Notes under the pieces: generated by a model
What the model saw: only the letters and a program-made list of their open reading frames with translations
The model's database searches: none
Told to the model about the DNA's origin: nothing
Position numbers and translations under genes: made by a program
Assembly (NCBI GenBank): GCA_900078375.1
Contig: FLQS01000056.1
Span: forward strand, 140,850-204,849
From: an uncultured Mycobacterium sp.
GTDB lineage: Bacteria; Actinomycetota; Actinomycetes; Mycobacteriales; Mycobacteriaceae
Direction: 5' to 3'
DNA: 64,000 nt
In this document: one piece after another, positions 30,716-40,257 of the stretch
Position numbering within the stretch: the stretch's first letter is position 1
Layout: every line of letters begins with the position of its first letter

Positions 30716-32037
30716 TTCAGGAACCCTTCGTAGTTGCGCTGCATGAGCTGGCTCTCGATCTGTTTGACCGTATCCAAGCCGACGCCAATCATGATCAGAA
30801 CCGCGGTTCCACCGAACGGCAGGTTCTGGACGCCACCGCCGCTACCCATCTGCAGGAACACGTTCGGCAGGACGGCGATCACGCCGAGGTAGATCGAGCC
30901 GGGAAGGGTGATCCGGTTCAACACATACCGCAGGTAATCGGCGGTCGGCTTGCCCGGCCGGATGCCGGGGATGAAGCCGCCGTACTTCTTCATGTTGTCG
31001 GCTTGCTCGTCGGCGTTGAAGGTGATCGACACGTAGAAGTACGTGAAGAAGATGATCAGGCCGAAGTAGATGCCGACGTACACGGGATCGGCGGGGTTGG
31101 TCAGATAGTTGGCGACGAAGCCGTCCCACCAGCCGTTGCTCGGCGTGGTCCGGCCGCTTTGGATCAACTGGGTGATCAGGTGCGGGATGTAGATCAGCGA
31201 TGAGGCGAAGATCACCGGGATCACGCCGGCCTGGTTGACCTTCAGCGGCAGATACGTCGAGGTGCCGCCGTACATCTTCCGGCCGACCATGCGCTTGGCG
31301 TATTGGACCGGGATGCGTCGCTGGCCCTGCTCGACGAAGACGACGCCGATGATGATGATGAGGGCCGCCACGCAGACCGCGGTGAAGATCAGGCCGCCAC
31401 GGCTGTCCAGGATGCTCTTGCCCTCGGCGGGGATGCGGGCCGCGATGCCGGCGAAGATCATCAGCGACATGCCGTTGCCGACGCCACGCTCGGTGACCAG
31501 CTCGCCCATCCACATGACCAGTGCCGCGCCCGCGGTCATCACCAGCACGATGATCACCAGGGCGAAGATGCTGGTGCTCTGGAGGATGTCCAGCGAGCAG
31601 CCCTGCAGCAGGCCGCCGTTGGCGGCCAGCGCCACGATGCTGGTGGCCTGCAGAATTGCCAGCGCGATCGCCAGGTAGCGCGTGTACTGGGTCATCTTGG
31701 CCTGGCCGGCCTGACCTTCTTTACGCAACTGTTCGAAGCGTGGGATCACCACCGTCAGCAGTTGCACGATGATGCTGGCGGTGATGTAGGGCATCACGCC
31801 CACCGCGAACACCGTCAACTGCAGCAGCGCGCCGCCGGAAAACAGGTTGATCAGCGAATAGATCTGGCCCCCGCTGCCACCGGAGACCTGCTCGATGCAC
31901 TGGTGGATGTTCTTGTAGTTGACCCCGGGGGACGGCAGCGATGCGCCGACCCGGTACAGGATCACAACACCCAGGGTGAACAGGATCTTTCGCCTCAGGT
32001 CTGCCGTCCTGAGCGAAGAGATGAAAGCCGAGAGCAC
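30712..32037 (-). CDS. secY: protein translocase subunit SecY
   Basis: The 441-residue protein has ten membrane helices and the SecY signatures SGGALLQLTVFAVGVMPYI near residue 70 and LTVVIPRFEQLRKEGQAG. The cytoplasmic ribosome-contact loop with NADEQADNMKKYGGFIPG is also present. It forms the SecYEG channel. The GTG at 32037 is chosen: it has GGAGGAAGA directly upstream, gives the same length as the M. tuberculosis protein, and removes 38 implausible residues. The promoter must lie in the 286-bp gap to the divergent methyltransferase array; I could not fix it. Confidence 0.96.
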   Translation of the reverse strand: MLSAFISSLRTADLRRKILFTLGVVILYRVGASLPSPGVNYKNIHQCIEQVSGGSGGQIYSLINLFSGGALLQLTVFAVGVMPYITASIIVQLLTVVIPRFEQLRKEGQAGQAKMTQYTRYLAIALAILQATSIVALAANGGLLQGCSLDILQSTSIFALVIIVLVMTAGAALVMWMGELVTERGVGNGMSLMIFAGIAARIPAEGKSILDSRGGLIFTAVCVAALIIIIGVVFVEQGQRRIPVQYAKRMVGRKMYGGTSTYLPLKVNQAGVIPVIFASSLIYIPHLITQLIQSGRTTPSNGWWDGFVANYLTNPADPVYVGIYFGLIIFFTYFYVSITFNADEQADNMKKYGGFIPGIRPGKPTADYLRYVLNRITLPGSIYLGVIAVLPNVFLQMGSGGGVQNLPFGGTAVLIMIGVGLDTVKQIESQLMQRNYEGFLK

Positions 32038-32323
32038 TCTTCCTCCTGGGCAGCCGGACGGGAGTCTCAGCGTGCCAATGGGGCTGGTCTGGCCAGCGTT
32101 CGGGTAATCCTGCCTTGCACCGATCGCCACCAGGTTTTCCGCCTGCAGCATCGCGCGCTCAAATCAGTCTACGAGAGTAACAGTTGGCCCAGGCAGGGCG
32201 GGAATCCGCGGATCGCTCCGGGTCGGCCTCCGCGTGCTCACAGCCGACCCACAGCGGGAATCACGTACAGTCGCTAGTGGTTATATTGGCTAAGTATCAG
32301 TTGCGGAAGTTAAGGGCCAAAGG

Positions 32324-33244
32324 ATGACGCGTACCGACAACGACACCTGGGATCTGGCATCCAGCGTGGGAGCCACCGCGACCCTGGTCGCCGCCGCCCG
32401 CGCCGCGGCGAGCCGGGAAACCGAGCCCCTGATCGACGATCCCTTCGCCGAACCTCTGGTGCGAGCCGTCGGCATCGACTTCTTCACCAAGATGGCCCTC
32501 GGCGATCTCCCCTCCGCCAACGACGATGCGGCCATGGGCGTGACCCGGATGACCGACAACATGGCAGTGCGGACGAAGTTCTTCGACGAGTTTTTCCTCG
32601 ACGCAGCCGACGCCGGGGTCCGGCAGGTGGTCATCCTGGCCTCCGGGCTGGACTCCCGCGCCTACCGGCTGGACTGGCCGGCCGGCATGGTCGTCTTCGA
32701 GATCGATCAGCCGGAGGTCATCGCGTTCAAGACGCAGACCCTGGCCCAGCAGGGCGCCACACCAACCTGCGACCGCCGCACCGTGGCGATGGATCTGCGT
32801 AACGACTGGGCCAGCGCACTGCGCGACGCCGGCTTCGACCCCCACGCGCCCACTGCGTGGAGTGCCGAAGGTCTGCTGGGCTATCTGCCCCCTGATGCCC
32901 AGGACCGCCTGCTGGACACCGTCACCGACTTGTCGGCCCCGGGCAGCCGGATCGCCATCGACGCCGCTCCGCCGTCGAACCCGGCGGAGCAGGAAGAGTC
33001 GCGGGAGAAGATGGAGACCATCTCGGCGCATTGGCGCGACAACGGCTTCGACCTCGATTTCGGCAGCCTGGTGTACCTGGGTGAGCGCAACGAGGCCGGC
33101 GACTACCTGGCCGGCCACGGCTGGCAGCCCCGCAGCGCCCCGGTCAACGACCTACTGGCCGCCGGCCAGCGGGGCACCTTCGACGACGACGAGCCGATGG
33201 CCAAGATGTACTACCTCAGCGCCATCTACGGCGGTGCCCGATGA
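32324..33244 (+). CDS. class I SAM-dependent methyltransferase, paralog 1
   Basis: The 306-residue protein belongs to the mycobacterial TIGR00027/leucine-carboxyl-methyltransferase-like family. It shows the N-terminal T-W-D-L-A-S-S-V-G-A-T-A motif, the SAM motif VILASGLDSRAYRL near residue 105 and the acidic motif EIDQP. A W-x-A-E-G-L-L-x-Y-L-P-P motif is also present. The natural substrates of these enzymes are unknown. It is the first of five adjacent paralogs, and an AAAGG ribosome-binding sequence touches the ATG. Its C-terminal part is the most divergent: STVR of the others is replaced by DAAPPSNPAEQEE. Confidence 0.92.
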   Translation: MTRTDNDTWDLASSVGATATLVAAARAAASRETEPLIDDPFAEPLVRAVGIDFFTKMALGDLPSANDDAAMGVTRMTDNMAVRTKFFDEFFLDAADAGVRQVVILASGLDSRAYRLDWPAGMVVFEIDQPEVIAFKTQTLAQQGATPTCDRRTVAMDLRNDWASALRDAGFDPHAPTAWSAEGLLGYLPPDAQDRLLDTVTDLSAPGSRIAIDAAPPSNPAEQEESREKMETISAHWRDNGFDLDFGSLVYLGERNEAGDYLAGHGWQPRSAPVNDLLAAGQRGTFDDDEPMAKMYYLSAIYGGAR

Positions 33245-34176
33245 GCCGCAGCGACGCTGACAGCTGGGACCTGGCCACCAGCGTCGGGACCACCGCCACC
33301 ATGGTGGCCGCCGCCCGCGCGGTAGCCAGCCGCGAAGAGAACGCCCTCATCGACGACCCCTTCGCCGCGCCGCTCGTTCGCGCCGTCGGTATCGACGTCT
33401 TCACCAAGATGGTCGACGGCGACATCAACCTCGCCGAAGTCGACGGCGCGGACACCGCCCGGGTGATGACCCACGTGATGGCCGTGCGGACCCGCTTCTT
33501 CGACGACTTCTTCCTCGACGCCGCCGCTGGGCCGGTGGCATCGGACGGGGCGGCCTCCGCGGGAGTGCGGCAGGCCGTCATCCTGGCCTCCGGTTTGGAC
33601 TCCCGGTCGTATCGACTGGACTGGCCGGCCGGCACCGTCGTCTACGAGATCGACCAGCCGCAGGTCATCGACTTCAAGACCGAGACGCTGGCCGCACTGG
33701 GGGCCTCCCCCACTGCCGACCTCCGCACGGTGAGCATCGACCTGCGCGAGGATTGGCCGGCAGCCCTGCGGGCCAACGGTTTTGACGACACGAAGCCGAC
33801 CGCGTGGAGTGCCGAGGGTCTGCTCGTGTACCTGCCGCCGGACGCCCAGGACCGGCTGTTCGACAACATCACCGCGCTGTCGGCGCCGGGAAGCCGGCTG
33901 GCCACCGAGTACCACCCGGACGGCGGCCGCGGCTTGGCCGACCGATCCAAGGCGATCAGCGACCAGTGGCGGGAACGGGGGCTGGAGCTCAACATGGCCG
34001 ACCTGTTCTACGCCGGGGAGCGCAGCCCTGTCATCGGTTATCTCGAGGGGCAGGGGTGGGACGTCAACTCCCGCGCTCGCGCCGAGATGTTCGCGGCATA
34101 CGGCCGGCCGTTCCCCGAGACCACCATGACCGAATCACTACGGAACTCCGTATCCGTCACCGCAATCCGGAAGTAG
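33241..34176 (+). CDS. class I SAM-dependent methyltransferase, paralog 2
   Basis: The 311-residue paralog keeps SWDLATSVGTTATM, VILASGLDSRSYRLDW, EIDQPQVI and the WSAEGLLVYLPP motif. An insertion of about seven residues (GPVASDGAASAG) precedes the SAM motif and is unique to this copy. Its ATG overlaps the stop of paralog 1 (ATGA), so the first two are translated together. A role in methylating a lipid or polyketide carboxylate is a guess based on the family's distant likeness to leucine carboxyl methyltransferase. Confidence 0.92.
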   Translation: MSRSDADSWDLATSVGTTATMVAAARAVASREENALIDDPFAAPLVRAVGIDVFTKMVDGDINLAEVDGADTARVMTHVMAVRTRFFDDFFLDAAAGPVASDGAASAGVRQAVILASGLDSRSYRLDWPAGTVVYEIDQPQVIDFKTETLAALGASPTADLRTVSIDLREDWPAALRANGFDDTKPTAWSAEGLLVYLPPDAQDRLFDNITALSAPGSRLATEYHPDGGRGLADRSKAISDQWRERGLELNMADLFYAGERSPVIGYLEGQGWDVNSRARAEMFAAYGRPFPETTMTESLRNSVSVTAIRK

Positions 34177-34183
34177 CACCACC

Positions 34184-35113
34184 ATGAGCGAGACCGAATC
34201 GATCCGATACGACGGCGACAGCTGGGACTTGGCGTCCAGCGTCGGCGCCACCGCGACATCAGTGGCGGCATCACGCGCGCTGGCCTCCAAGGGCCCCGAC
34301 GCGCTGATCCACGACCCCTACGCCGACGCGCTGGTCAAGGCCGTCGGAGTGGAATCCCTGATCCGGGTGGCGAACGGCGAGGCGAACATCGAGGACGACC
34401 CGATGCTCAACCGTCGCCGGATGACCGAGCAGATCGCCGTCCGGACGCGCTATTTCGACGACTTCTTCACCAACGCGGCCCGTGACGGCGTACGCCAGGC
34501 CGTGATCCTGGCCTCCGGGCTGGACACCCGCGCATACCGGCTGAGCTGGCCGGCGGGTGCGGTGGTGTTCGAGCTCGACCAGCCGCAGGTGATCGATTTC
34601 AAGACCCGGGTGATGGCCGACCTGGGCGTGTCTCCCACCGCCGAGCGGCGGGCCATCAGTGTCGACCTGCGTGACGACTGGCCGGCGGCGTTGCGGGAGA
34701 ACGGTTTCGACGTCAACCAGCCGACCGCCTGGATCGCCGAAGGCCTGTTGATCTATCTGCCGCCAGAGGCGCAGGATCGCCTGCTGGACAACATCACCGC
34801 ACTGTCAGCGCCGGACAGCCGTTTCGCCACCGAGTTCATGGCGGCCGGAACGACCCTGCCGGACAGCTGGCGCGACCGGTTCAAGAAATACTCGGCGCAG
34901 ATCGGGTCCGACATCGACCTGCCTGCCCTGTTCTACGACGGCGAGCGGAATGCGGCCGGCGACTATCTGGCCGAGCGCGGCTGGCGGATCAGCACCCAGA
35001 CCACCCGGGAATCGTATGCCGCCAACGGTTTCGAGATGCCCGACGATGAGACGCTGGTCCAGTTCAGTGACACCACCGGCTATCTGACCGCAACCCGCGC
35101 GCGGGGGCAGTGA
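34184..35113 (+). CDS. class I SAM-dependent methyltransferase, paralog 3
   Basis: The 309-residue paralog starts 8 bp after paralog 2. It has SWDLASSVGATATSV, VILASGLDTRAYRLSW, ELDQPQVI (Leu instead of Ile) and WIAEGLLIYLPP. Residues RMTEQIAVRTRYFDDFF show the helix that precedes the SAM motif in the family. The C-terminal substrate region (RFKKYSAQIGSDIDLPALFY) differs from the neighbours, suggesting a different substrate. It ends in the start region of paralog 4. Confidence 0.92.
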   Translation: MSETESIRYDGDSWDLASSVGATATSVAASRALASKGPDALIHDPYADALVKAVGVESLIRVANGEANIEDDPMLNRRRMTEQIAVRTRYFDDFFTNAARDGVRQAVILASGLDTRAYRLSWPAGAVVFELDQPQVIDFKTRVMADLGVSPTAERRAISVDLRDDWPAALRENGFDVNQPTAWIAEGLLIYLPPEAQDRLLDNITALSAPDSRFATEFMAAGTTLPDSWRDRFKKYSAQIGSDIDLPALFYDGERNAAGDYLAERGWRISTQTTRESYAANGFEMPDDETLVQFSDTTGYLTATRARGQ

Positions 35114-36018
35114 TGGCACGTACCGAGGGTGACACCTGGGACCTGGCCTCCGGGGTAGGCGCAACGGCGACGGCGGTCGCCGCGTCTCGCGCCCTGGCCC
35201 ACCGGGCAACGCTGATCGACGATCCGTGGGCCGAGCCGTTGGTCAAGGCCGTCGGCATGGAGATGTTCCTGCAGATTCTCGACGGGCATGCCGACGCTGA
35301 CCACTCGGAGTCTGACCTGCAGCGGATGGCGCAGGGAATGGCTGTCCGCACACGGTATTTCGACGATTTCCTGATCGAGGCCACCGCCGGTGGTATCCGG
35401 CAGGCCGTCATCTTGGCGTCGGGCCTCGACACCCGGTCGTATCGGCTGAACTGGCCGGCTGGCGCAGAAGTCTTCGAGATCGACCAGCCGGGGGTCATCG
35501 ACTTCAAGGCAACCACCCTGCGCGGGCTCGGGGCCACCCCGACCGCGGGCCTGCACACCATCGGGATCGACCTGCGCGAGGACTGGCCGAGTGCATTGCG
35601 CGCCAACGGTTTAGATCCCAGCCGGCCGACGGCCTGGATCGCCGAGGGCCTGCTCATCTATCTGCCGCCGGAAGCCCAGGACCGGTTGTTCGAACACATC
35701 ACCGCGCTGAGCCCGGCCGGAAGCAGGCTGGCCACCGAGTTCATGCCCAGCATGGGGGCGTTCACCGGTGACGCCGACGGGGCTGACCAGGACGGCCAGG
35801 AGCGCTGGCGCAAGCTCGGCTTCCACGACGATCTCGCCGACCTGGTGTTCCACGGCGAACGCAGTCACGTGATCGACTACCTCGACGGCCTTGGCTGGCA
35901 TGTCACCGGCGAACTCGTGCAGGAACTATTCGAGGCCAACGGATTCGACAACCACGACGACGACGAGATGGCGGCGCAGTTCACCGGCTTCCAGTACATC
36001 ACCGCGACACTTTCCTAG
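35113..36018 (+). CDS. class I SAM-dependent methyltransferase, paralog 4
   Basis: The 301-residue paralog begins at an ATG overlapping the stop of paralog 3 (TGATG); a GTG 3 bp upstream would add one residue. It has TWDLASGVGATATAV, VILASGLDTRSYRLNW, EIDQPGVI and WIAEGLLIYLPP. Its middle loop is shortened relative to the other copies. The C-terminal region ATEFMPSMGAF followed by an acidic stretch is unique. All motifs needed for SAM binding are intact. Confidence 0.92.
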   Translation: MARTEGDTWDLASGVGATATAVAASRALAHRATLIDDPWAEPLVKAVGMEMFLQILDGHADADHSESDLQRMAQGMAVRTRYFDDFLIEATAGGIRQAVILASGLDTRSYRLNWPAGAEVFEIDQPGVIDFKATTLRGLGATPTAGLHTIGIDLREDWPSALRANGLDPSRPTAWIAEGLLIYLPPEAQDRLFEHITALSPAGSRLATEFMPSMGAFTGDADGADQDGQERWRKLGFHDDLADLVFHGERSHVIDYLDGLGWHVTGELVQELFEANGFDNHDDDEMAAQFTGFQYITATLS

Positions 36019-36026
36019 GAGAAGAG

Positions 36027-36947
36027 ATGGCCCGCACCGACAACGACACCTGGGACCTGACCTCCAGCGTTGGCGCCACCGCGACAGCGGTGGCGGCCGG
36101 ACGCGCGCTGGCGACCAAGGATCCGCGCCACCTGATCGACGATCCGTTCGCCGATCCCCTCGTCCGGGCCGTCGGCATCGACTTCTTCATCAAAATGATC
36201 GACGGCGAGCTCGACACGTCACTGTTCGACGATGTCACCCCCGAGCGAGTGCAGGCGATGATCGATGGAATGGCCGTGCGCGCCAAGTTCTTCGACGACT
36301 ACTTCATCTCGGCGACCGACCGCGGCATCCGGCAGACGGTGATCCTGGCTTCCGGCCTGGACGCCCGCGCCTACCGGCTGCCGTGGCCGGCGGGTACCAC
36401 TGTGTACGAGATCGACCAGCCCCAGGTGATTGCGTTCAAGACCGGCGTGCTCGACGACCTCGGCGCCAAGCCCACCGCGCAACGGCACACTGTCGGAATC
36501 GATCTGCGCGAGGACTGGCCCGCCGCCCTGCGCGCCGCCGGTTTCGACGTTGAAGCACCCACCGCGTGGGTGGCCGAAGGGCTGTTGGTGTACCTGCCGC
36601 CCGAGGCGCAGGATCGACTGTTCGACACCATCACTTCACTGAGTGCGCCCGGAAGCGCAGTGGCCACCGAATATGTCCCCGGCATCATGGATTTCGACCC
36701 CGAGAAGGGCACCGAGATGACGGCCAAGGCCCGTGATCAGGGCCTGGATCTCGACATGGGGTCGCTGGTCTACGCCGGCCCGCGCAGCCACGTGATCGAG
36801 TACCTGGGCGCCAACGGCTGGGACGTGACCGGCACGCCTAGCGACGAGCTATTCCAGCGCCTCGGTCTAGCGGCGCCCCCCGAACGGGACGAGAACGACA
36901 ACAACCCGTTCGGCGAAATCGTCTATGTCAGCGCCACTCTGGGTTAA
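36027..36947 (+). CDS. class I SAM-dependent methyltransferase, paralog 5
   Basis: The 306-residue last member has AGGAGAAGAG before its ATG, 9 bp after paralog 4. Motifs TWDLTSSVGATATAV, VILASGLDARAYRL, EIDQPQVI and WVAEGLLVYLPP are present. It most resembles paralog 1 at the N-terminus (ARTDNDTWDL), suggesting the array grew by duplication of an end member. Its 3' end overlaps the convergent sppA gene by 20 bp. Confidence 0.92.
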   Translation: MARTDNDTWDLTSSVGATATAVAAGRALATKDPRHLIDDPFADPLVRAVGIDFFIKMIDGELDTSLFDDVTPERVQAMIDGMAVRAKFFDDYFISATDRGIRQTVILASGLDARAYRLPWPAGTTVYEIDQPQVIAFKTGVLDDLGAKPTAQRHTVGIDLREDWPAALRAAGFDVEAPTAWVAEGLLVYLPPEAQDRLFDTITSLSAPGSAVATEYVPGIMDFDPEKGTEMTAKARDQGLDLDMGSLVYAGPRSHVIEYLGANGWDVTGTPSDELFQRLGLAAPPERDENDNNPFGEIVYVSATLG

Positions 36948-38769
36948 ACCCCAGCCACAGCAGATTCGTTCCGGTCAGTGCCCGCTCACCCTGATCCAGC
37001 GCGCCCCTGACCGACTGGCCGAGCAATGCTGTGACAGCCTCGGGTAGCGAAGCCGCGGCAGGTTGCGAAGAGGGCTTGGGACGCAAGAAGTCCCGCAATG
37101 ACGAGCTGGGATAGCTGAGCAATTCGACGTCGGTGTCGACCTCGATTCCTGCTAGTACCTTGGCCCGCAGCACCGCGGTTCGCAGCCCACCGAGTTCGTC
37201 CACCAGTCCACGCTCCAGGGCATCGGCACCGGTCCACACGCGACCGCGGGCCACCGCGTCGACCGCCTCGACCGACATGTGGCGCGCCTCGGCGACCCGC
37301 TGGACGAAATCGGTGTAGAACAAATCAGCCTCGGCCTCCACCAGAGCCTGCTGCTCCGCAGTGAACGGTGCGTTGACCGACCAGGCATCGGCGTTGTCGT
37401 TGGTCCGCACACTGTCCGACCCGACCCCCAGACGCTCCTTGAGGGCGCGGGCCACCAGCTTGCCGGTCAGTACCCCGATGGAGCCGGTGATGGTCCCCGG
37501 GTTGGCGACGATCGCGTCGGCCCCCATCGCGATGTAGTAGCCGCCCGAGGCGGCCACCGCACCCATCGAAGCGACGACCGGCTTGCCCTTGCCGCGCACC
37601 CGCGTCACTTCCCGCCAGATGGTCTCCGAGCCGGTCACCGCTCCGCCGGGGCTGTCGATCCGCACCACCACAGCGGCCACATCGTCGTCGGTGGCGACCT
37701 GCCGCAGCGCCGCGCCGATGGTGTCAGCACCGGCGCTGGAGCGTCCGAACGGAAGCCCCTGCGGACCGCCGCGGCCACTGACGATCGACCCCGCGACCGT
37801 GACCACTGCGATCTTCGGGCGTTTCTTGCGGCCCGGCACCGACGGCATCGGCACCGGCGGCCCGCTCTTGCGGATCTGAGCGTAGCGGGACAGGAACAGC
37901 CGAGGCGGGGCGTTGTCGTCGGAGTCGGCGTCACCCGTTTCTGGTGAAACCCCTTCCGGAGGGCAGGAGCGAAGCGACCCGGGAATGGATTGAGCACCAA
38001 TGAGTTCAGCGATACGGCTGTAGGCCTCGTCGCGGAATCCGATGCGGTCGACCAAGTGGCCGGTGACCGCATCGTCGCGCAGCAGGGGCGCGCGGTTGGC
38101 CAGCTCGTCGACGGCCGCGACCTCGATATGCCGCGACTCGGCGATGGCCTGCCACACCTGGCTGTGCAGGCTGGCGATCAGCCGGGCATCAGCCTCCCGG
38201 TGAGCATCGGTGTAGTGGTCCTGAGTGAACATGTTGACCGCCGACTTGTACTCACCACGGGCGACGAACTGAGCCTCGATGCCGGCCTTGCCCAGTGCTT
38301 CGCGCAGGAAGAGCGCATTGGTAGCGAACCCGATCAGTCCGACGGTGCCCGTTGGCTGCATCCACACCTCCGAGAACGCCGAGGCCAGGTAGTAGGACAG
38401 CGTGCCGGGATAGGTCTCGGCCCAAGCCAGCGCCGGCTTGACGTCGGTGAAAGCGGCGATGGCTGCCCGCAGCTCCTGCACCGCTCCGGGCGGTGCCGCC
38501 GAAAGCTGCACCCGCGCAATCAGTCCGGCCACCCGTGGATCTTCAGCGGCGCGGTGGATCGCGTCAACGGCATCGCGCAGCAGCATCGTCCGGCCGGCGC
38601 CGGTGATGAACGTCAGCGGGTCGAAGCCGCTGGCCTCCGGCGGTGCGGACTGCAGGTCGAGCTCCAGGACGCAGCCATCGGGCACTCCGTGGTGGCGGGC
38701 GGTGTCGATGCGGCGCAGCGCGTCGCGGATCTCGTCGGCACCCGGGACGGCGGGGAGGAAGGCGAACAT
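36928..38769 (-). CDS. sppA: signal peptide peptidase SppA, 67K type
   Basis: The 613-residue protein is the long form of SppA, made of two tandem S49 domains. The catalytic Lys is in the N-terminal half (VARGEYKSAVNMFT) and the catalytic Ser is in the C-terminal half (AVAASGGYYIAMGAD). The dyad across two domains is as in E. coli SppA. It degrades cleaved signal peptides at the membrane; no clear membrane helix is seen at the chosen start. An acidic linker (SPETGDADSDDN) joins the halves. The ATG at 38769 is preferred; the upstream open frame is Arg/Ser-rich non-coding sequence. Its 5' end faces the divergent LLM gene. Confidence 0.9.
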   Translation of the reverse strand: MFAFLPAVPGADEIRDALRRIDTARHHGVPDGCVLELDLQSAPPEASGFDPLTFITGAGRTMLLRDAVDAIHRAAEDPRVAGLIARVQLSAAPPGAVQELRAAIAAFTDVKPALAWAETYPGTLSYYLASAFSEVWMQPTGTVGLIGFATNALFLREALGKAGIEAQFVARGEYKSAVNMFTQDHYTDAHREADARLIASLHSQVWQAIAESRHIEVAAVDELANRAPLLRDDAVTGHLVDRIGFRDEAYSRIAELIGAQSIPGSLRSCPPEGVSPETGDADSDDNAPPRLFLSRYAQIRKSGPPVPMPSVPGRKKRPKIAVVTVAGSIVSGRGGPQGLPFGRSSAGADTIGAALRQVATDDDVAAVVVRIDSPGGAVTGSETIWREVTRVRGKGKPVVASMGAVAASGGYYIAMGADAIVANPGTITGSIGVLTGKLVARALKERLGVGSDSVRTNDNADAWSVNAPFTAEQQALVEAEADLFYTDFVQRVAEARHMSVEAVDAVARGRVWTGADALERGLVDELGGLRTAVLRAKVLAGIEVDTDVELLSYPSSSLRDFLRPKPSSQPAAASLPEAVTALLGQSVRGALDQGERALTGTNLLWLGFNPEWR

Positions 38770-38828
38770 ACCGTCGAGGCTACCGGCGCCGGCAACGGTG
38801 CCGGCCGGCCCGCTCGTACGGTGGAGGG

Positions 38829-39755
38829 GTGAGGTACTCCATCTCGATACCGCAGTTCGACGTCGACGGCTTCGATGGCGAGGGGCTGCGCAGCTATCTG
38901 ACTCGTGCCGAGGAGCTCGGCTTTGAAGGCGGCTGGACGCTGGAACAGGTGATCGGGCCTGCGCCGTTGATCGCTCCGCTGGAGCTGCTGTCCTGGGCCG
39001 CGGCCTGCACCACCACACTGCGACTGGGGGTGGCGGTGCTGATCACCTCCTTGCACGACCCTCTGCAGCTGGCCTCATCGATCACCGCGGTGGACCGGCT
39101 CAGCCATGGCCGCCTCGAGCTCGGCGTCGCCCCCGGCGGCGGGCGCCGCCAGTTCCAAGCCTTCGGAGTCGATCCGGACACGTTCATCACAAGCTTCACC
39201 GAAGGCCTGACGCTGATGAAGGCGGCCTGGTCCGACGAACCACGGGTCACCTTTCACGGCCGGTTCCGCGACGTCGACGATCTGCCGATCTCCCCGAAGC
39301 CGGTCCAGCGACCACACCCGCCGATCTGGTTCGGCGCCAACGCCCCTCGCGCGATCGCCCGTGCCGTGCGCCACGGGGACGCATTCATGGGCGCGGGATC
39401 CTCGACGACGGAGAGCTTCGCGTCGGCGGTGGGGACCTTGCACGCCGAGCTGGCCGAGCAGGACAAGGACCCGGCGACATTCCGGGTCGGCAAGCGGGTC
39501 TACCTGATCGTGGACGACGACGCCGCCAAGGCGCGCCAGCGGGCGCTGGCCGGGCTGCGCAGAATCTACGGGACGATGCCCGGAGTGGACGCGGTCCCGG
39601 TGTCGGGCACACCGTCGGACGTCGTGCGCGGGCTGCGTGAGGTGATCGACGCCGGCGCGCAGACGCTGCTGCTGAATCCGACCGGAGCAAGCCTGGCCGA
39701 GGATCGCGAGCAGATGGAACGCCTTGCCGCCGAGGTCATTCCGCAGCTGAGTTAG
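38829..39755 (+). CDS. LLM-class F420-dependent oxidoreductase
   Basis: The 308-residue protein has the luciferase-like TIM barrel. It starts YSISIPQFDVDGF, with LRLGVAVLITSLHDPLQLASSITAVD near residue 65-90. GRLELGVAPGGGRRQFQAFG near 97 and PPIWFGANAPRAIARAVRHGDAF near 168 follow. In mycobacteria such proteins usually use coenzyme F420 rather than FMN. The substrate is unknown. The start is GTG at 38829, with GTGGAGG just upstream, 60 bp from the divergent sppA. A strong terminator follows. Confidence 0.9.
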   Translation: MRYSISIPQFDVDGFDGEGLRSYLTRAEELGFEGGWTLEQVIGPAPLIAPLELLSWAAACTTTLRLGVAVLITSLHDPLQLASSITAVDRLSHGRLELGVAPGGGRRQFQAFGVDPDTFITSFTEGLTLMKAAWSDEPRVTFHGRFRDVDDLPISPKPVQRPHPPIWFGANAPRAIARAVRHGDAFMGAGSSTTESFASAVGTLHAELAEQDKDPATFRVGKRVYLIVDDDAAKARQRALAGLRRIYGTMPGVDAVPVSGTPSDVVRGLREVIDAGAQTLLLNPTGASLAEDREQMERLAAEVIPQLS

Positions 39756-39760
39756 GAACG

Positions 39761-39800
39761 AAAAAGGCCCCCGGCACGCAGTGCGTGCGGGGACCTTTTT
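39761..39800. terminator. bidirectional terminator between LLM gene and rplO
   Basis: AAAAAGGCCCCCGGCACGCA pairs with TGCGTGCGGGGACCTTTTT with one mismatch and one bulge, giving an A-run/T-run flanked hairpin. It ends the LLM gene and the spc operon, which converge here. Confidence 0.8.
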
Positions 39801-39813
39801 CTTGTCGGCTAAC

Positions 39814-40257
39814 TCAGAGCTCGGTGGCCGAACCGCCTGCGGCGGTGATGGCCTCGCGGGCGCTGCCGCTGAACTTGTGTGCGGTGACGTCGATCTTGGC
39901 GCTCAGCTTGCCGTCGCCCAGCACCTTGACGAGCACGTTTTTGCGAACCAGGCCCTTGTCCACCAGTTCGTCGATACCAACGGTGCCGCCCTGCGGGAAG
40001 GCCTTGTTGATATCACCGAGGTTGACGACGCCGTACTCGGTACGGAACCGGTTACGGAAACCCTTGAGCTTGGGCAGCCGCATGTGGATCGGCATCTGCC
40101 CGCCCTCGAAGGTCACCGGGACGTTCTTGCGGGCCTTGGTGCCCTTGGTACCGCGGCCTGCCGTCTTACCCTTGGAGCCCTCGCCGCGACCGACGCGGGT
40201 CTTCTTGGTCTTCGAGCCGGCGGCCGGCTTCAGGTCGTGCAGTTTGATGACGCTCAT
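39814..40257 (-). CDS. rplO: 50S ribosomal protein L15
   Basis: The 147-residue protein begins MSVIKLHDLKPAAGSK and contains the L15 signature K-G-T-K-G-x-K-A in its Gly/Lys-rich N-terminal half. A globular C-terminal half follows. It binds 23S rRNA late in assembly. It is the last gene of the spc operon here; its ATG overlaps the rpmD stop (ATGA). secY does not follow directly: sppA and methyltransferases intervene. Confidence 0.97.
   Translation of the reverse strand: MSVIKLHDLKPAAGSKTKKTRVGRGEGSKGKTAGRGTKGTKARKNVPVTFEGGQMPIHMRLPKLKGFRNRFRTEYGVVNLGDINKAFPQGGTVGIDELVDKGLVRKNVLVKVLGDGKLSAKIDVTAHKFSGSAREAITAAGGSATEL

Noticed and set aside
36928..39018. SppA extended to 39018
   Set aside because: The added 83 residues are Arg/Ser/Pro-rich and overlap the divergent LLM gene; the ATG at 38769 gives the normal start.
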